DNA from: Leuctra nigra
Lineage: Eukaryota > Arthropoda > Insecta > Plecoptera > Leuctridae
DNA length: 64,000 nt
Reading direction: 5' to 3'
NCBI GenBank assembly: GCA_934045905.1
Contig: OW203762.1
Span: 15,904,345 to 15,968,344, forward strand
This document shows, one piece after another, positions 45,175 through 57,645 of this stretch. How positions within the stretch are numbered: the stretch's first letter is position 1; each line of letters starts with the position of its first letter. The notes beneath the pieces are model-generated. The model saw only the letters and a program-made list of their open reading frames with translations, was not told the DNA's origin and made no database searches. Both the position numbers and the translations under genes were made by a program.

Positions 45175-47950
45175 TTAGTTAAAGGTATCATCTCTTTAAT
45201 CTGTACCTGAAAAATGAATTAAAACAATCGACTACGTGCCAACAAGTGCGTACATATTCGTGTTTTACTAAAGCTGACATGTTAAATACAATTATGAATA
45301 TGTACACATATACACTTGTAGCTTCAAAACAAATTATACAACGGTATTTGAGCAAAACGGATTGGCTGTGTAACGGATTGACCTTGACAATCAATCCTTG
45401 TTGTTATCAATGAAATCAGAGCACAACCTACTAGCATAGACTAGAGTTAGATGATGAGTTAGCATAGACTTCATCGGATGATGCCATCAAATATTTTTCA
45501 GTCAATTCGTTCCTTTCGAATACCGTTTTATCATTTGCTGGGTGAATACTTGTCATAGTGTAATTTAATTATATCAAACCAGACGTCCGAAGATCTTTGA
45601 TTTTTTCCAATCTTTGTTTCAACCTTATAATGTTTTCCAATATAAGTAATCCAGTATCACACTATTTTATTTGATACCTGTCTACGACAACTTTGGATTT
45701 TTAAGATCTCATGACTGCTTAAATTATATTTTCTTTATATAATAAATTAAGTTGTTTATAAGTTTATCAGAAAGTTTTAACGACTATAACTTTTTACAAC
45801 TTACTCTTTTTGTAATTTAACAAATTAGTTTGAAATGCACGTTTCTGCGTGTTAGATATACAATTTTCAAGGAAAACGTGAAACACTTAAGCGTTTCTAC
45901 AGTTGTTTGTCCTAGAAGTGTCATACACTTGAATCCTTGCAAAGAAGAGGACAATTTCGCTGCGGAAATCTCATTTCGAGACTTAGTACTTGTGACTCTG
46001 TGTGTTTTGTTTGCCTGCAAAGCGAGTAAAACGACAAGTAAAACCTCTTTCTACTCTCGTGTGTGGTCCCGGCAGCATCCGGTTCCCACGTTTACAAAAC
46101 AAACAACATTTTCACTGCTTGTGACGTATTGTTCTTCAACGTTCCTAACATTTTTACAAACTGAGATTCTACTTCCCTCTAGTATAAAGACTTTTGAGTT
46201 TGAACTTTTCATGTAGGTAGCAAAGGCTTAATTTTATAAATCAAGTGAGCTAAAAGTTCATGGTACAAACTAGACAGTATACATCGTTAGTGGAACTTCA
46301 AAAGAAATAGAAAACCAGCGAAATGTATAGATTATGAACAAATTGCACTCGATTTCATAAATAAGATGATTTTTTTTAAATATCCAAACCTACAATTATT
46401 GGAAGACGCAAAAATCATATATATTGCGTATTTCCATCATAATTGTACTTAACGCGGTTTCGTCGGGGGTTTAAAGTTTTTAAAATTAATAACTCTTAAA
46501 AACACATATTTGGATGAGGATTTCCAGCAGAGAAATAAAAGAAATTAATAAGGATATCAAAGAAATTAAATCTAATACAACCTATCTTTAAAACTAAATT
46601 CCGAGTACTTAGAATTAGCTCAGCGGCTCAGCCACGTAAAATTGTATTTATGTTGAAATTGTTACAAAATAGCAGTTGGCGTGTTCCACTCATACAAAGT
46701 GAACAGAATTACCACCAAAATCTGTTTCCAACTAGTTGAAAAGTTTGAGAGGCGAAAACAAGTCTGTAATTCAGGTATATTTATTGTAATTACCAACATG
46801 AAGTTTCTGATTCCTCGAGTATAATCAACAGATGCAAGACTTTTGCTGCGTTCAAACTCAAGATAAAGTCACATTGGCGCACTCTTGAGGCAAGATCACG
46901 CACTAGCCGAATAAATAAGTGTGATTTACCATTTTTAATCGCTTTAATGTACATTTCAAGAGGATGTTAGTGAATATAATTTGCTGCCTTCTTCCTGAGG
47001 GGCAGATGGAAAAGTTGAGGAGGGAGGATTTACTAATCTTGTTAATTATAAGGGTGGACTGACTTTTAATGGGCAATTAATCAAAATAAAACAAAACTGA
47101 ATACACGGGAAAATATAAGTCTGTATGCGGATCAAAATGTGCAATTAACATTGTGAAACAAAATCACTTTAGGTGAAAGTAACAAGGGGTTCTTCCACAT
47201 TATTCATTCCCCCATAACTTTGATTATAGCGAAATTTATAAACTGTGGGGTTGAAATCTGGTGCAATGTCTGGACCCGGAGAATTCATGTACAAATGAGA
47301 ACAAGTTTCTTTATCTGTATCGACGAAAGAGACGGGGTGTGTTCCTGATGCAAGTTAGTAAATTATACTGTCACAAAGGGGACGAACCGCCTTTTAAAGA
47401 TACACGGAAAGCAATTTGTTCGCCAACCAAATCACCCCCTTCTTCTCAGCTCCAACCCAAGTCACCCCTCCCCCTGTCTCCCACCCACGACTTTTTGATG
47501 CCACTAGGGTGCAGGAAATATTTTTTCGAATGTGCGGTTTTGAAAGAAGAAAGAAAGGTAAAAGAGTTTGACGGCGTCTGGCGTTGGCAGGGGGTGGAGA
47601 GAAGTAGATGAAGAGTCAGAAAGATGAAGAGAAAATGTAGAAAAATGAATCTTTTGGTTCATGATTATTCCTGTTACATACTTAGAACACGGTGACTTGA
47701 AGGGTGAAAGCAGGTCTTGCATGTGATGGTGTGAATGCAATGCTTTCCTCATGAATGTAACATTATACAGCAAGCTGCTTTCATACAGAAGTGTTCATAG
47801 AGAATGAACAACATTATGTTAAACTCTTCGAAACATATAGAATATCGAGGTGAGTCTATGACGCACTAAGGCAAGTCACAGAATATGTGAAGAAATATTG
47901 AATGAACGAGTTGTAAACTGACAGATTATAAGTGCAATATTTTTAAAACA
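45175..47950. other. No confident gene
   Basis: Contains a 128-codon plus-strand ORF (45830-46216) and a 116-codon one (47261-47611). Neither has a recognisable domain, and the second is low-complexity Pro/Ser/Lys. A/T-rich otherwise. Confidence 0.35.
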
Positions 47951-47954
47951 AATT

Positions 47955-48892
47955 TTCGAGCGAGCGTAGTTTCAACAGGACTCGTGATTCTGTCTGTAAT
48001 TGTGTTTTTGCCAGCACTGCCCAAGTCACACCGTTTATCCAATCGATCTAAATAGATTAGATTAGATTATTGTGGCTTAACGGCGCGTCAACGACGAGGT
48101 TATATTGCGCACATTAATGTTTGCATTTTTGCATTTTACTTTGTTGATATAAGTGGTGGACATGGGGAGGGGTCGACCTAACGGGCCCGATCCGGGGGAG
48201 TCCAACACTGGTGGGGAGGCCAGGCCGGAATGGGGACGGACCGGGGGGTGTGAGGATTCGAGCCGGCGGAACCCGACTTCAGGGGGATCACCATCTCGAG
48301 GGGGAAGGCCGGCCCGAGTGGAGGGGAGGGGACCGCAAATTCAAGGGAGGACATGGTTAGGCCGACCCTGGCTGCTCTTTGTCTGGACCTCACCACTGAT
48401 CTGTCCGGCATGGGTAACCCTTACACATGAGCATATGCTCGCCGGCGTAGCTGCAATGGATCATTGGCCAACGCAAACCCCACCACCGCGCTAGGGTGGC
48501 AGCCATCGGTGGGGCGATCTAAACATTTGCAAACACAATTATGTCCTGTGTATAGTTTTTGGACAAGATCATGTGATTGGTTGAAAATTTAAACTGGAAC
48601 CATTTGACTAACTTCAAATTTTGCATGGTCATTGAGACCAACAAAATTAGTGGTTTTGTAAAATTCAGACAAAATATGTAATGAACTTCAAGAGTTATTT
48701 ACCTTTTACTCACATTGTATAATTACTTTGAAATATTTGTCACAATGTATCTATTAGAGAAATGTCATATATTTTGTCGTTGCTTCTTTAATGAATTCGT
48801 TGATTATCTTCAAAGGGATTCTCAAGGTCTGTAGTGGAACACATTTCACACACATATAAAATGCAACGAGTTGCAATTGAACGTTTTCCTAG
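47955..48892 (+). mobile_element. Family A Helitron-like element, itself interrupted
   Basis: Begins at a GAGCGAGCG end and finishes ACGTTTTCCTAG followed by T (CTAG 48889-48892). It is split by the GC-rich insertion at 48053-48514. Confidence 0.6.
48053..48514 (+). mobile_element. GC-rich non-LTR-type retroelement fragment with 9-bp target duplication
   Basis: CGATCTAAA occurs on both sides (48044-48052 and 48515-48523), a direct target-site duplication inside family A sequence. The insert is strikingly GC-rich. It includes TTTGTCTGGACCTCACCACTGATCTGTCCGGCATGGGTAACCC, and CGCAAACCCCACCACCGCG near its right end. I recall closely similar wording at the 3' ends of RTE-like LINEs and SINEs in many animals. 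The left end has short TAGAT repeats. ORFs inside are by-products of the composition. Confidence 0.6.
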
Positions 48893-50290
48893 TTTCAAAT
48901 TCATCACCAATATTGTACATGTTGCTTTGAACCAATATAATTTCCTTGACACTACAAATTACACTCGTAGTGTAATATACGCAGAGTAATGGGCCATGAC
49001 AATTAACACTTATTAGTGTATATTACATTTTAGAAGACTTCAGTTGATAATTAAAATGTAATTATTTACATCACTTCAGGAATTTATTAATCCGGAAAAC
49101 AACTAATGTGATATTGTAATGCAGGACGCAAAAATGCGTGTACAAAACTATATTCAAAACTCGTGTATTACTCCCACTTTTGTTTATAATACAAATAACA
49201 CAGTGCTACGTAATAAAGCCGTGTAATATCTTTCGTCGTGTATTACATCCGTGATTTATGGAGTTTATATTCTTTAATAAAGTAACATGAGTACAATTAT
49301 TCCATCAGACGGGACAAGATAAATCCCATTCCACATCTCATTGTTGGTATCATTGTCATTGTTGCTATTGTTTAGTGTCCCACCGCTGCCACCAATGTAG
49401 TGAGGCGGTCACGTGACTGGAATTCCTCGCGCGCTCAAAGAATGCCGGCGTGGAATTAAAATGGGAGTAATTCGGTTAGACCGCTTCGGAATTCGGTGCG
49501 ACATGAGCCATGAGTGGCTGACGTCACAACTACACCATGGGACGGGGATGTTGGCACTGGAGCGCAGCATCTTGCTGTGGGATGACAAGGAATATGGAGA
49601 TAGTGGGATTCATTGGCGTGTGCAGAAGAAATCATTAGCTGGGACCAATGGTCTGATTAGAGACAACAAGAAGCGGGGGATAGGGTGAAGGAGACATTTT
49701 TGTATCGCGGTCATTAATTTTGGTGCAATATTGAGGCATATTCAAGGAATTTTAAATGAAAAACACGATTTTTTTAAATAATTTGTTTTCGATACGCAGT
49801 AATTCGATTCTATCAAAGGGATGGAAAACGCGAACCATAATGTGAAATGAGGGCCAGGGGTTAGATTTCAGCCACATTATAGTTTTTATTTTATTTTTAC
49901 TCCTTTAAAACGAATTTGGGCCACTAAAATTATAAAGTTTTATAATTATTTTAGTGGTCTGACACATTTGGGGGGGGGGGGGGGAGGCAGGGTCCTTGCC
50001 CTGCGTACGCCTGTAGGTGTTAAGGACACCCATCAAAACTTCAATAATTGCTTGTTTTCAACGAATATTGTGACAATAGCCTATCACATGATACATGAGA
50101 GTTGTTTACTGTTCATAAATTGAAACAAAAAAAAATATTTACAAACAATAGCAAATAAAATGGTCGATGAAAATATTGTCAACCAAGCCTACGAAAAAGA
50201 AAATGTTGCATTATTTCAAACTAATAGCACGATTTCTGTTTTCTTTTGTTAAGGTGCTGCAAGCGCAAGCGATTTTGCTGCTTTTTGTAG
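48893..50290. other. No confident gene
   Basis: 48960-49255 contains several GTGTAATA/TATTACAC motifs in both orientations, possibly a decayed element. A 91-codon ORF at 49413-49688 lies in a GC-richer patch but has no recognisable domain. A poly-G run is at about 49971-49984. Confidence 0.35.
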
Positions 50291-50299
50291 ACACTTTTT

Positions 50300-50593
50300 G
50301 CGATACGATTGGAGACGAAATGGGTAGACCAAATTATTTGAAATTTTAATCGTGATTAGATAAAAAACAAACTTAGGGTTATCCCTTGGTACATTTTTAA
50401 TTTTTTGTTCCGTTAATTAGTAATAATTAGTGGATTTTTGGTGAATAATTAGCTATTTTCTTGTCTCCCTGGGCGCCGTATAAAACTAAATTTCAAAAAT
50501 GTGCTAAGTGATAACCCTAAGTTTGTCTTTCATCTAATCATGATTAAAAATTGAGATCAATTGGTTTACGGGTTTGGTCTCCAATCGTATCGC
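50300..50593. mobile_element. Foldback element with about 100-bp arms
   Basis: GCGATACGATTGGAGAC at the left is mirrored by GTCTCCAATCGTATCGC at the right. Shared inner blocks include ATGATTAGAT/ATCTAATCAT and AACTTAGGGTTATC and its inverse. Non-coding. Confidence 0.7.
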
Positions 50594-50823
50594 AAATTTC
50601 ATAGTTTTGCGCGGTTTTGTTGAATAACCGGCGCCAAATTAACGATGCAATCAGCAAAAATGAAAAAGTGCTACTAATATACAATCAGACTGATCATGTG
50701 AACATCCTGTAAAAGTTACACTCCCTTATGAAACTATTTTTCTCTCTTAATTTTCTAAAACGGCCGAGCGCGAGTATCACCTTAATTTCTCGTATAACAT
50801 TAAAAATCAAAATGGAGGATCAA

Positions 50824-50946
50824 GGTTGCGATTCTACAACAAGTATTTTCGATTGCTGGCGAATAGCAATCTGTATAAAGCTTAGGTATGGCAAAATCTC
50901 ATTGCTAACGAAACTGCTACCACTTTGCAGTTATAGAATCGCAACC
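50824..50946. mobile_element. Small MITE with 17-bp TIRs
   Basis: GGTTGCGATTCTACAAC is mirrored by GTTATAGAATCGCAACC. Total 123 bp. It lies inside a 103-codon ORF, which is therefore unlikely to be a gene. Confidence 0.75.
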
Positions 50947-51017
50947 CAGGTCACTTGTTGTTACAAAAAATGTAATTACAATCAAGTTCAACTATCTATT
51001 AATTGTAGTAAGATCGA

Positions 51018-51402
51018 CCATAAAAAAACACTCCGTTAAAAAAACAGCCAAGTCTCTTCAACTAAAAAAAAAAATTATGAAATCTAAAAATTCTGCACTG
51101 AAACATAGTGATATCAAAAAATGAGCCAAGTCAAAACTTTATTTGAAAATTAAAAAATACTTGGCGCATCGTGTATATAAATAGCTTAGAAGTATAGGCT
51201 AGATATAAATACATATACTTATAGTACCTATACCTACAATGCCCTAAAAAAACGATGCGCCAAGTATTTTTTAATTTTCAAATAAAGTTTTGACTTGGCT
51301 CATTTTTGATATCACTACGTTTCAGTGCAGAATTTTTAGATTTCATATTTTTTTTTTTTAGTTGAAGAGACTTGGCTGTTTTTTTACACGGAGTGTTTTT
51401 TT
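51018..51402. mobile_element. Family D short foldback element
   Basis: Arms 51018-51171 and 51253-51402 start CCATAAAAAAACACTCC and contain GCCAAGTC, GAGCCAAGTC and TTGGCGCATCG. The spacer is about 80 bp. It is joined at GGGATATCAC to an inverted family B copy, the same junction as at 23052 and 24550. Confidence 0.85.
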
Positions 51403-52340
51403 ATGGGGATATCACTTATTTTTTTAGTTTATTTACACAATTTGTAAAACTTATTAGGGCAACAATGGCTAATTCCTTTAAAAAAAATACGCCATTTCCG
51501 AATTAGTTACTAAAAAAATATTGTTTGGAGCTAAATTTAAACTTAATATTATGCCATGAAGAATTGCGAAAGCATCGTTCCAATAGGTCCAGCCGTTTTC
51601 GAGATATGGCATAACTTCCGGTTTTCAAAATGGCGGCTGAAAGCTCTTACACATTGTAGGTATTAATATGTATATAAATACTAATATTTCATTATAAGCC
51701 TTCTGAATATATAGTTGGTTTTTATATAAAGGGAAGTGAATTTAAGCAGATTTCGCTAAACTATGACGTCATTTCCGGTTTCAGTAATTAGAAAACTTTA
51801 ATTTAACTATTGTTATTTCATAAAGAGGACCGTCTGAATCGATTGGCGCAAATTTCGTTCCGATCGGTTAAGCCGTTTTTGAGATATGACGTCACTTCCG
51901 GTTTCAAAATGGCGACTACCGGTTTGATTTATAAAAAGGCACCTCAGACGCCAAAAGTGCACATGTGGTAAAAATTTCAGATCGATCGGCTAAGCCGTTT
52001 AGGCTGTGGCGGTGATAGCGGTGTTTCCTGATATCATCATCAGATAGGTTTTAAAAGGGGTGTAATTTCACTGTTTTCACGGCCCTCTAGCACGCAAATG
52101 GCATAACCTATTGTTCCCAAATTTAGTATATGGAGTGGGGTGGGCCATAGCTCGAAATTAAGATATTTCACAAAAATGTGAGATTTTCCAATTTTATGAT
52201 CCAGTAGGCCGAAAATGCCATGTTGTTGCTTACAGTAAAAGTGTTTAGTCTGCTCCTCGGTTTATTAGGCATTTACGGTATGTTGAGTGACTGTGAGTGT
52301 ACGGTACGACTTGGCTGGGTGGAGCGACCGCTCCACTAGA
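51403..52340 (+). mobile_element. Family B repeat copy B2, inverted relative to B0 and B1
   Basis: In reverse order it shows the GTGATATCCC tail, modules with TGACGTCATTTCCGG (51763) and TGACGTCACTTCCGG (51887), ATGGCGGC/ATGGCGAC, the conserved interior, and GTGGAGCGACCGCTCCAC followed by CTAGA. It lacks the 118-bp array. It also preserves the empty site where the Helitron-like element inserted into B0 (GGATCATA/AAATTGG on the minus strand). Confidence 0.75.
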
Positions 52341-52429
52341 TTCTTTGGATTCGCTGGAAATTGGTCTATCTATAGTGTACTGTGTTTTGGTAATAGATCA
52401 TGTGAAAGTGGTTTCCGTGGAGTGAAACT

Positions 52430-52491
52430 GTATATTATTTACATGTATTTCGAAGGTTTGATTACCAACGCGTTTACGAGCGTTTTCCTAG
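52430..52491 (+). mobile_element. Family A Helitron-like 3' end
   Basis: TACCAACGCGTTTACGAGC is followed by GTTTTCCTAG and a T. Fragment only. Confidence 0.5.
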
Positions 52492-52523
52492 TTACTCTCA
52501 TTAAAAAGAAATCGTCAATTCCA

Positions 52524-53225
52524 ACCAGCGATAACATTGTGTACACCTCGTAAAACGAGCTTTCTAAAACATTACTCTGGTTTTACAGATTGTTTAACCC
52601 TCTTTCCTTTAAAACAGAATATATTTTAATACCAAAAACCAACATTTTGTTATGATATCCAATGATCTCTCTTCCCTTTCGCCTCACCAACTCTTCCCAT
52701 AGAAAATTGCCCCGGAATCAATTTCCCGAAACATGGTTTATCTTTATGAAAACCTTACTTCACCCCACAGTGTGAAGCCTACTTACGCATTGTTACCCCT
52801 TTGTCAACAGTTTATTCAATGATGCATGCACCACTTGCTTGGAAATAAAGTGCATGTGATAGGCAAATGTCTCTACCAGCGATAACATTGTGTACACCTC
52901 GTAAAACGAGCTTTCTAAAACATTACTCTGGTTTTACAGATTGTTTAACCCTCTTTCCTTTAAAACAGAATATATTTTAATACCAAAAACCAACATTTTG
53001 TTATGATATCCAATGATCTCTCTTCCCTTTCGCCTCACCAACTCTTCCCATAGAAAATTGCCCCGGAATCAATTTCCCGAAACATGGTTTATCTTTATGA
53101 AAACCTTACTTCACCCCACAGTGTGAAGCCTACTTACGCATTGTTACCCCTTTGTCAACAGTTTATTCAATGATGCATGCACCACTTGCTTGGAAATAAA
53201 GTGCATGTGATAGGCAAATGTCTCT
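52524..53225 (+). repeat. Perfect tandem duplication, 2 x 351 bp
   Basis: 52524-52874 and 52875-53225 appear identical base for base (start ACCAGCGATAACATTG, end GGCAAATGTCTCT). This is a very recent duplication or an assembly artefact. No gene is contained. Confidence 0.95.
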
Positions 53226-55100
53226 GGTAGCTTACATAAGTAAAAGAAGGGTTCAAACTCTTATCTCATCATAGCAGAAACTCAAATAAATGTGTGCTAG
53301 AAGACTTAAAGATGCATTCAGTTGAAGAGTAACCCTGTTTTAGAGCTGGCAACTAGAAAGTAAGGTATAATGTCATTTAAATTAACTTCGTGTGCTGCTT
53401 GGTTTAGGTCGAACGGATTTCTTTTGACAGTGATGATCATTATGTAAGTGAAGACTTTTTGTATGTTATAAGCATTTTTTAGCTCCCTTTATTGCAAATA
53501 TGATGCGGCCAGACTATTGTTAGAGCGTCAAAACATTTAATATCAACTCTTTCATAGGGTAAATATCAATCTCCTTGGCAAGTTATGTAAATAAATTCAA
53601 AACATAATAATATTATATTTTTGCATAAACTTCATGAAAGCAAAGCAAAATACAGATGTACAAGGTTTCAAAGATATTTTGAACATCTTATTATTTTATG
53701 ATGATAAGTACACCATTATAATTTAAAGCTGTTTCATCGATGACATTTGAAATCTCTCAAAGGGGTTTAGACTTGGGTTTAGATGCAAAATCACGCCAAC
53801 TCCACTTTACGTAGCTCGGGAAAAAAGTAGAAACCAGTCACATTTCCTATCCAAATAGCCAGCGGAATACGTTATTTATCCAAGTTTTGAAGGGAATGAC
53901 ATGTTTTCTTTCACTTTAAAGTGTTTAGAAGATGGATAAATAAAAGCTAACTTGTCATTACGTATCTAACTAAAACATGATTTTCTTTGAGATGGTTTCT
54001 AATTTTATACCTTAAAATTATACCTTAGCTTACATTTTGAGAGTAAGATACTGTATTTTGTGACATATACATTTTATTTATCTGTGATACTACATGATCA
54101 TTTACACTGCATGGGTATCAAATATATATATTACAAATAAAATTGCTTTACAAGTCAATGTTACTTATGGCTTTATTTTATGAATCTACCATTATTTTGG
54201 CATTAAAAATTATGTCTCGAACCAAAAAAAGTATGTTTACTAATAAATTATTTATACAATTCTAGGAATAAAAAAGATTTATTGTCAATATAAAAGTGAT
54301 ATAAAGTCAATAATATTGATTTAAATTAATTCACAAACATAGTCTTGAATGACCCTCGTGGAAAGTCTCAGCCACATTTCTACTCTTCAACTTAGTTTCA
54401 TTTGTGATACGATTTCAATTGCAACATTTCAGTTCACTACTTTCATAGATTCCAGTCAGCGCTATCTACCTAACTATCCACATGATCATAGAGTCTAGTC
54501 ATCTGCTCCGGGCTTTATGAGTTGGCCAACTCAAAACAAAGTTAGTATACAAGGGATATAATGCGAAATGAACCACATCTGTAGTTGAGCTCAAAGATAG
54601 AGATATTAATATTTTGCGCACTATTTGTTGTTTATTACAATCACAATCTGTTTGGTGTAACTCAAATGACAACAGCTCAATGAGTGAATTAAAGACTGAT
54701 GCAACAAGGTTTGCACAACTGCAATCTCCATGGAGACGAAACTAATGCGCTCACTTCGTCAGTAATCCAAGTTCAAGCTTTGGTTGCATGTGAAATAATA
54801 CGACTAAAGAACTCAACTGTTCGCGCCCGATTATTTCTTCTTTCTTTTGACCTTGTGCCTTTCGCGGGTTGATGTCTTGATCAATTAGTTTCTTTGGTTT
54901 AGTTTTATTTCGTGCATTGCATTCACTTGCACGGCCAGTTACTTCTCGTTGTTCGCTGATGCAGGTAGTGAGTCACACGGGGCTTTTCCTGCCGGTTTGC
55001 CTCGTGGCATTCGAAACCAATTTTCTCAGAGTAGTAGACTGGGTTGTCACAATTTGCACTTTGATTTTTTTGAGGACAGAATATGGTAGATAATGGTTAA
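53226..55100. other. No gene seen
   Basis: A/T-rich DNA without a recognisable exon or delimited repeat. Confidence 0.4.
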
Positions 55101-56007
55101 CTAGGAAAACGCTCAGTGTAACGCGTTGATGAGCGAGCACGGACACGCGCAACACCTCGAACCGAAATTATGTCTATCGAAAATATCATTAAAAGCCAAT
55201 AATTCTTAAAATTCGTCAGACTTGTAGGTATAAAAATCTCCAATTATTCCTAAAGTATTAGTCCCAATAACCATGCAAAGTTTTAGGTTGATTGATTGAA
55301 CCTGTATGATTAGAATGTTCCTTGTTAATATTCAAAAATCATAGGATCTATTTAAAAAAATATACCTGGGACCACTCATGTGATATAAGTGTGTGTACTT
55401 ACACAATATTAGACGATCTTTTGAACGGTCATATCAGTTTCATACGTTTGAAAGTTTCTGCTCTAACTATCTTGGAACTATAAAGAGTCGAAGTAGCCGT
55501 GATCAACATTTGAGTAATTTGACAGCCAACACGCAAAATGTCCGTAAAATTTCAATAACTTTTGGATTTAAACACAGATAAGTCTGAAAATTGTCACAAA
55601 TACAGATAATGTTGGTCTTAATGACCATGCAAAGTTTTAAGTTGATCGGTCATACGGTTCTAGTTTAAATTTCAAAAATCAAATGAAAGATTTTTTTAAA
55701 TTTTAACCAAGGGGAGGATTTGGCTGAAACTTTGTATGATTGGGTACAATGTTGGTCGTAATGACTTGTCAAAATTTCAAATTGCTCGGAACAACTAATC
55801 AAAAGATTTTTTTTTAAATTTGAACCAATCACATGAGCCCGTTCAAAAACGATCCCAGGGACCGCATAGATTACGTTAGTATATGTGCAAAATTTCAGAT
55901 CGATTGGTTGTGCCGTTTGACCTGGGCTGTGAACACAAAAAAACAAAAAAAACACACAGAGAAAGTGCCATAAGAGTACCGTGGTGACGCTCGCTACGCT
56001 CGCTCAA
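55101..56007 (-). mobile_element. Family A Helitron-like element, full length
   Basis: 907 bp. On the minus strand it starts TTGAGCGAGCG at 56007 after an A, and ends TTTTCCTAG at 55101 before a T, with the subterminal hairpin. About the same length as the copy at 501-1391. Confidence 0.7.
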
Positions 56008-56950
56008 TTAAACTTTTTTTATTCATTATTAGACTTTTAACTACTATCAGAAATGTTCAAGGTGTATGTTAACTAATAATGCTAAACGTAAATTAGCTGA
56101 ATCATCCTGCCCCGGTTGCGTGGGACTTAAAGACTTTTTACACTGGGCCCTCCATTTGGACTGAGTACCTCTCCAAGAAATAAAAATATCAGCACTGAAA
56201 GGAGTGATGCAAAAAAACAATGTTCATTCGAAAATTATTTTCAAATATTGAAACATTCGCTGATCGTGAGTAAAGAAACAAACAGTACGTTATTGCCACA
56301 AGTTCATTGACCAATATATTAAATTTGCTACTACGTATTTAAAATCGTTAATAAAATAAAAAAAAACAATTGACATAAAAAAACACACATCCGTCTTTAT
56401 AATCACTAATGACGGTTGTTAATACTTTCTAGGGACTGAGCAGCACCTGAGTGCAGCATGTCGGACGAAATGTTTTGGGGAATTGGACATAATGTTTGTT
56501 TTCTCAGTGTTGGTGTTTCTTGATGCTGCTCATTATGGACATGTAGTAGGAGTAAGCGAGCTTCGTCACCTGATAACAAATAAACAAACAGACATTAATT
56601 TCACACCAAATAATCATTACAACGCATTCGCTTCCACAGTTCGCCGAGGGTGCATGCTACCAAGGAACAGATAGTAGCCGATTCAGACTAACAACTTTAG
56701 GTTGATCAATTTCGTTACGTTCGCGCGCAGATACATTTTAAAGAGGATACTATGACTCTGCACATGTGCAGACAAAATTGATGAAGGAAAAGTTGCTAGT
56801 GTGGACTGTACTTAAGAGAAAGCCGTGACGAAAGTCCCTTGGTAGTTTATGGCCTATAGGAGAGGAACGTTAGTCGTGTTAATATGTCAGAATTTCCAAC
56901 ACAATAAAATGTGCGGTCCAATGGTCTCCGAGATTAGAAGGGTCGGGACC
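56008..56950. other. No gene seen; family D trace
   Basis: A trace of a family D arm (CAGCACTGAAAGGAGTGATGC) lies near 56190-56212. Otherwise no feature is resolved. Confidence 0.35.
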
Positions 56951-56959
56951 AAGGATTAA

Positions 56960-57031
56960 GGAAGGTCAATTCTACACTGTATTTATAGTATGTAATGTAT
57001 TTAAGAACTATATACAATAGACCTTCCTTGG
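56960..57031. mobile_element. Tiny hairpin element
   Basis: AAGGAAGGTCAATT is mirrored by AATAGACCTTCCTT, about 72 bp in total. Confidence 0.6.
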
Positions 57032-57299
57032 GTCGGGACGTAAGAGATGGAATACGAATCGGACACGGAAGAAGTGGAACATGACTCTGCATATCGTATC
57101 AGCGAGACCTCCTTATGACTGCTCTTTTGTGTTTGCATGCTGGAAAGGAAATAAAGAATCAAATCACTCTTCCTACCCAGTGTATGTTGTTGGACTGCCA
57201 GCGAGTGACCTTAATACCAAAACCGAATCTCGTGAAGCTGATAATCCAAGTAACAACCAAGATGCAAATGGCAAGCTGTTGAACTGGCATCCTAGCATA

Positions 57300-57557
57300 T
57301 GTTAAAGGCTTACTATCGGGCTACAGTTTCCTTTACGGTTTTTGGGCGTCGAATAATAATTACATCGGTATTTATATAATTATTATAGTTTAATTTCACA
57401 AGGACATTACATCTTATCAAACTTCCATTTCAAGACAACTTCCAACAATTAACTTTTCTCTCTTCTTTTGTTCTTTAAAATTACTACAGCTTGCAAACCT
57501 AACAAACACATGAACTACTTTATCGACATACAGTCTGGCCAACATTAATAGCTAACA
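57300..57557 (-). repeat. 3' LTR of the gypsy-type element
   Basis: 258 bp, TGTTA...TAACA on the element's strand. It appears identical to the 5' LTR at 62396-62653. Flanked on the left by CATA (57296-57299). Confidence 0.95.
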
Positions 57558-57645
57558 CTCGGCCAACCTGAAATTGATCGACCTCGATCAAGAAAACATG
57601 TCCAGTTTTACAAATTATGAAGTTAAACACAATAAAATAATCAAA

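Noticed and set aside
45830..46216. A 128-codon plus-strand ORF
   Set aside because: No domain, signal or splice context, with unremarkable composition. This length is expected by chance in 64 kb.
48153..48494. A 113-codon Gly/Pro/Arg-rich ORF
   Set aside because: It falls within the GC-rich non-LTR-type insertion and follows from its stop-poor composition.
50728..51039. A 103-codon ORF
   Set aside because: It contains a complete small MITE (50824-50946) and runs into a family D arm.
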